Positions 59,602 through 64,000 of a stretch of 64,000 nt of DNA are shown in pieces. Origin of the DNA: Histoplasma ohiense (lineage: Eukaryota > Ascomycota > Eurotiomycetes > Onygenales > Ajellomycetaceae); NCBI GenBank assembly GCA_017607445.1, contig JAEVHH010000001.1:6200001-6264000 (forward strand). Reading direction: 5' to 3'. The translations under genes were made by a program, and so were the position numbers. Numbering within the stretch: position 1 is the stretch's first letter; the number at the start of each line of letters is the position of its first letter. The notes under the pieces were generated by a model. It was not told the origin of the DNA. It did no database searches and worked only from the letters and a program-made list of their open reading frames with translations.

Positions 59602-60753
59602 TCATTGCGCCTTCTTGGATGTCTGTGCAAGCTTTTTCTCTCTCCACCTCTTCACAGCCTCAGGCGTATACTCGGTATCAAGGAAGTAATCCCACCAGCG
59701 GAAGCTGCTCGAAAAGTTGCCGATGAACTTCTCATGGTGTACGTCATGGTGGTCCGCGCCGGCCCAGATGGGCAGGAAATGATGCAGACTCCAGGGGAAC
59801 TCGTAGCCACTGTGCGCGTCGATGGCCTGGAACAGCCGCAGGGTGATCCAGACGTACATGGTGAGGATGTGCAGGTCGCCAGTGATGGCGCACCAGAGGA
59901 TGGGCGAGCTGACGGTGCCGATGCCGAGGATCAGTACTTCGATTGGCGAGGCGTATTCGGCGGCAAGGCCAAAGGGGGCAGAGTATTGGTGGTGGATCTT
60001 GTGGATGCCGCGGTAGAGCGGACCCCAGTGCAGGGCACGGTGGAACCAGTAGTGCCAGGTATCTTCGAGGACGAAGAAGATTGCGATTTGATAAACCATA
60101 GTCCACGGGGAGGGGAAAGGAACGCCGGTATCAAGGCCGAAGTATTGAGCCATGGGGTGGAAAAGCCTGACGAGCGAGTAAGCAATAAATATAAAATTGG
60201 CTTCATTCTCTAGTTTAGCTTAGTGCTGGAGGGACATACCAGATTTGTGGAAGTTCCACGGTCAAGTGACTGAGGAGGACGAATTTGGCGCAATCCCATT
60301 GCTCCTTCAGGCTAGGGATTTTATTCTGGTGGGGGGGAAAATGTCAACATCAGGGTCACAGGGGAAGAATATGTAAGGAAAAAACACGTCTGTGGGCTCG
60401 TTAAACGTACGCCTTGGATCTTATATTTGTGGAAATAAGGTATTTGGTCCATGATGACAAAGGGGAGGGCGCGGCCAAAATAGACAAACTCATGCATGGC
60501 GAAGGACATGATGCCGGTGGCAAGGACATCGTTCTGCATGTAGGCATACCAGGCTGCCCACAGACGCTCAGCGAAGTTAAGGTGGACATTGTACTTTGAG
60601 ATTTCCTCGAATTGGCCCCAGTAGGTCTCCTGGGGCGGAGAAAGGAGGGTGGAATTCCTGAAATGAACGGGAGGAGGATTTTAGCATTCTCGAGACAGGG
60701 GCTCTGGGAGAAGCCACGCAAATGATCACACGGCGGATTGAAGACACTCACAT
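59602..60753 (-). CDS. ERG25: C-4 methylsterol oxidase
   Basis: Erg25, the ER membrane diiron oxygenase that starts removal of the sterol C-4 methyl groups in ergosterol synthesis. Exons on the minus strand 60753..60752, 60657..60411, 60325..60240 and 60166..59602 give 299 residues, the usual length. The start codon is split: AT in exon 1 and G in exon 2, producing MNSTLLSPPQETYWG, as in Aspergillus orthologues; no intact ATG precedes that conserved segment. Histidine boxes: H154-RAL-H158, H167-KI-H170-H171, and H251/H252-DV-H255/H256. Hydrophobic segments include VLATGIMSFAMHEFVYFG (near 45-62) and YQIAIFFVLE. The C-terminal KKLAQTSKKAQ is a lysine-rich ending consistent with ER retention. 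Divergent from NCA2 across 855 bp. Confidence 0.95.
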
Positions 60754-61608
60754 TGTGAAGTCGTGGCCAGAATCAGTGCTCTGTCGTTAGATACACATGC
60801 CCGAGGAAAGAAGGTGGCTCTCTTGTGACAATTATATCCAGCAGGAGATTGCTGGGGTAGCGAACGGTAGTTGTGTCGGGTGCAGACCGGAAAGGAGCGA
60901 TAGGTAGAGAATTAATAAATTTCAAGGAAGAAGAAACAGAAGACGACGAAGACGGGCCGGGACTGGATTGGAATCCTGGGGCTTGGCGGTGCGGTGGCGG
61001 TACGGGTGTCGAAAATTACCGCAGCTGGCCAATCAGAACGCGGCGCTGGCAGGGTTCTGACCCAGCAATACGTAACGGCGGTATTTGGCGGGTCAGGGGG
61101 CGGCCTCCGACTAACCTGAAACAGTCTAGTGCATGCCGCTGCATGGCTTAGTCAGGACACCGTACGATTGCTGTATCGCGGCATCCGAACCTTGGAAGTC
61201 AGGAAGCCAGGAAGCATCCATCACCTTACCTTGTATGCGACAGGCGACAAGGCGACGAGTGTGGGCTCGCGTGCTCCGGAAACGGATGGGGCGATGGCCG
61301 TTGCGGGTGCGGAGAACGGGTGTGGATTGCGGGAGCAGGATTCAGACACAGGAGCCAGTTTCAAATCTAAAACCAGGCCTTTTTGATGCCATTTGTTACC
61401 ACAACTGCGGCTGTATTCCTCGAGATGGATTGAAATATTCTAGATTGTTGTTCTTCGGACTTCCTGTTGCTGGCCGGGTTCAAGCTTCATGCCGAATGTA
61501 GCTTGTTTGTCTTGTTTGCAGCTACTCTCTCACCTGACGATGTTGTAATGTTGCCATGTCCCCTAGCCAGATGAGCCCCGCATTGGATGGCCAGCCACAT
61601 CAACAGAC
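60754..61608. promoter_or_regulatory. Divergent ERG25/NCA2 promoter region
   Basis: 855 bp between two divergent starts. ERG25 promoters in other fungi respond to SrbA/SREBP; I found no convincing SRE by eye. No ORF accepted. Confidence 0.5.
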
Positions 61609-63802
61609 ATGTCGATAATATCCGAGTATGCTCTCCCTTCTGTCGTCGTGTTGATTGCTCTCAAAAAACGCTGATCCAAATCTCAGACAAGTTCGACGGC
61701 TAGATGCGCAGATCGACAGGATCCAATTGCACCTCTCGGAATCCGCCCAAAAGTCAGCTGCGGTTGCCGCCATCACCCAACAGCCAGCAAACGTGCACGA
61801 GGAAGAAGCGTCCGCTACGACCCAGCAGACCATCGCTAACTTAACCGCAATCGCAAGAGCGCTATCCGTAGGCTCTCCGTCACGCCCACTCCTGCACCCT
61901 TCCCATCTCCTGCAGCTTCTCCATCGATCAGTGGCCCCCTCTGTCCAACCCACTTCTGCAGCATTAGAAGATGGCTACATCTCAGACCTTCAATGGATCA
62001 TTGCGGCAAAGGCCTCCGTCCAGGGGTTGGGTTTGGTGATGCGGGCGTTGCTGCAGGAGAGCATGCCGCTAAATGACAGCATCTGGTACTGGGATGAAGT
62101 CCTGAGCTCCCATATCTACACCGGCCTCTATACCATGCAAATGCTGCCCGTCAGGCTCTGGCAACAGGCGCGGGACATCTTCCACACGTTCCGGCGGCGG
62201 CGAATGGAGGCGCGGGTTATGGGCATGGGCGCTTCATCCCTGTCGCTGTCCGGTCGCTGGAGGAATTTCTACAGCATTGTCCACCAGAGTATCAAGGAGC
62301 GGTCGCTGATGCAGTCGAAGATGATGAGGATTTTGTCGCCGTTTGCGTTGTGTCGGTCTCAGGCTCGATCGAAGCGGAAGCATTTGAGGAAGGTTCGGGA
62401 GGTCAATGCCTGTGCGATTGGACTGCTTGTGGAGGAAGGACTTGTTTTCGAGATGGAAGACGAGGACTCTGGATATGGCAATAATGGAAATGTCGAGAAG
62501 CTTGGAGATTGGAAGGATGTGGTTCGACGGACTGTCGTTCTCCTCCGTGTCGTCCTGGAGAAAGTTGGTGGGGGTGCCGGCAAGATTGCCGTGTTTGAAA
62601 ATACCGTGTTTGTGGATGTTGAACACCTAGTTCATGCTGTAGAGCATCCGTCGCACATTTTCCAGCAACTCATCCAGGTTTTGGAGGAATCCTTGCCCGG
62701 CCAACGGGCCTCTACTGCGGCTATGATCAATAAATACGGCTACCCTTCTAGGATCATCCGTTACTGGATTCCTGTCTCAATCCTGTTCTTCTCTCTCGGA
62801 ACCACACTAAATACATTAACTAATAGACGTGTAGAGATATGGACCTGGATCTCCGAGCTGGGTTCCACAATGGTTGATTTCTGGGCGAATTGGGTCATCG
62901 ATCCCTTGCGGAGACTCATCGGGACGATACGGCACGACGAGACGAGCGAGGTTGCCATAATGAGCAAGCACAGCCTGCAAGCGGATCGAGCTAGCCTCGA
63001 GAGGATGGTTGTTGACTTTGCCACGGACGTCTCAGGCCATAAGTCATGGACGCAGGCCGAGATCGATGTGCTCCGGTCTAAAGTCAAAGAGGGAGATCTT
63101 ACTCCGGTCCTAAAAGCTTACGAGCGGGATTTGAAAAACCCTTTCTTTGGAACAGTGCGGGGAGACTTAATTCGTGCGCTACTGATACAGATCCAGAAAA
63201 CCAAAGTGGATGTTGAGATTGCAATTGGGGGCATCGACGCGCTGTTGAAAAGCCAGGAATTGGTTTTTGGGTACTACTTCCTATCCTCCCCACTTACCTC
63301 TTCATTTGCCCCTAGTTAGCCTTACTTAAATACGGCCCTAGATTTGTCGGTCTCACCCCAGGAATTCTCGTTTCCTACGCTGTATTCCGATGGGTCAGCG
63401 GAGCATTCGGAAACAGGGCCGGTCTCCGGCGAGGGAAGAAGCAAGAAGATATGGTCCGCGCACTCAGGTAAGTTCCACCGACTGCATGCGTAACCCATCT
63501 TATACCTATAACGTATAGAGATACATGAGAACTCACCGTATCCGCTCATCACCAGCGCCGTCCATCGCGTCCTGACGGCCTCCACCACAACGCACGACGG
63601 CATTCTCTCCTGCAAGGACCACGGCCTTCTGCTCTGCGAGACCGATATCCTCTGCCAAAGGGCTCAGAATCTCCTCCCGGGGGCTACATATCATGAGTTC
63701 CAGGAAGACATCCGTGAGCTTCTGAACGTGCGTGTTGGCATTGCGCGGCAATTGCGCGTCTTGGAGCGTGTGCGATGGGCGTATGCGAAATGGACGCGCT
63801 GA
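61609..63802 (+). CDS. NCA2: Mitochondrial NCA2-family protein
   Basis: NCA2 (nuclear control of ATPase 2) family; yeast Nca2 affects expression of mitochondrial ATP6/ATP8. Exons 61609..61625, 61687..63270, 63342..63467 and 63556..63802 give 657 residues. Spliced N-terminus MSIISEQVRRLDAQIDRIQLHL matches the family; conserved blocks include MLHP-free core RNFYSIVHQSIKERSLMQSK, GKIAVFENTVFVDVEHLVHA and KNPFFGTVRGDLIRALLIQIQK. Two hydrophobic segments, YWIPVSILFFSLGTTLNTL (near 380) and GLTPGILVSYAVFRWVSG (near 536), point to a membrane protein, in yeast of the mitochondrion. The first exon is only 17 nt and ends in the fifth codon plus two bases; branch CTGATC precedes its acceptor. The last three exon joins are supported by phase and by the conserved C-terminus RVRWAYAKWTR. 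Confidence 0.9.
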
Positions 63803-64000
63803 GGTGCGGCCGTCAGGGAAAACCTACGAGGCCAAAGGCATGCTTGGGTTTATTCTGAATGAAGATATGATGTGAATAACACACGGGGATTGTTGGGGTA
63901 TATACATATTTTAAATACACTTGGTGATCTGATCCGTTGTGGACGCGTGTATTGAAATATCTTCGTGATGAGATATTTGTATACAGCCGGACCTAGAAAA
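63803..64000. other. 3' flank of NCA2
   Basis: Remaining sequence after the NCA2 stop. AT-rich, presumably its 3' UTR. Confidence 0.5.

Overview
The window is nuclear DNA of a filamentous ascomycete. Genes are separated by 0.4-1.6 kb, carry short 60-230 bp introns with GT-AG ends and CTAAC/CTGAC-type branch sites, and encode proteins that read as Eurotiomycetes orthologues. Order Onygenales or a close relative is my best guess, but that rests on remembered protein similarity and not on any search. I see no rRNA, tRNA, CRISPR array or intact transposon. I support 19 protein genes, most with spliced models whose phases add up to intact reading frames, plus one weakly supported small ORF.

Left part (1-21.3 kb): the 3' end of a LEU2-type 3-isopropylmalate dehydrogenase gene (+), followed by a 29-bp tandem repeat. 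TRM1 (-), a tRNA m2,2G26 methyltransferase, has a probable mitochondrial presequence and an internal second start. Next come the two subunits of the cytosolic type I fatty acid synthase, FAS2/alpha (-) and FAS1/beta (+), transcribed divergently from one 1.28 kb intergenic region. FAS1 converges on TFG1 (-), the large subunit of TFIIF.

Middle part (21.3-41.4 kb): a two-OB-fold protein resembling telomere or ssDNA-binding proteins (-), HGH1 (-, eEF2 folding chaperone), an inositol monophosphatase (+), an RBR-type E3 ubiquitin ligase (+), a fusion of a Rieske [2Fe-2S] domain to a DUF455 ferritin-like diiron domain (+), a ROG1/DUF676 serine lipase (-) and a diacylglycerol/sphingoid-base kinase-like protein (-).

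Right part (41.4-64 kb): VIP1/ASP1 inositol pyrophosphate synthase (-, 7 exons), UTP21 of the small-subunit processome (+), a single-pass membrane protein (+), an Asteroid/XPG-like nuclease (-), FCF1 (UTP24) PIN nuclease of the small-subunit processome (-), ERG25 C-4 methylsterol oxidase (-) and NCA2 mitochondrial protein (+).

Most genes are housekeeping: leucine, fatty-acid and sterol synthesis, inositol phosphates, ribosome biogenesis, transcription and translation. Linkages that may be functional are FAS2/FAS1 and the presence of two SSU-processome genes (UTP21, FCF1) within 10 kb. The least ordinary elements are the Rieske-diiron fusion, the double-OB protein, two genes whose start codon is interrupted or immediately followed by an intron, long A/T homopolymers inside five introns, and a 104-codon ATG-less ORF between VIP1 and UTP21.
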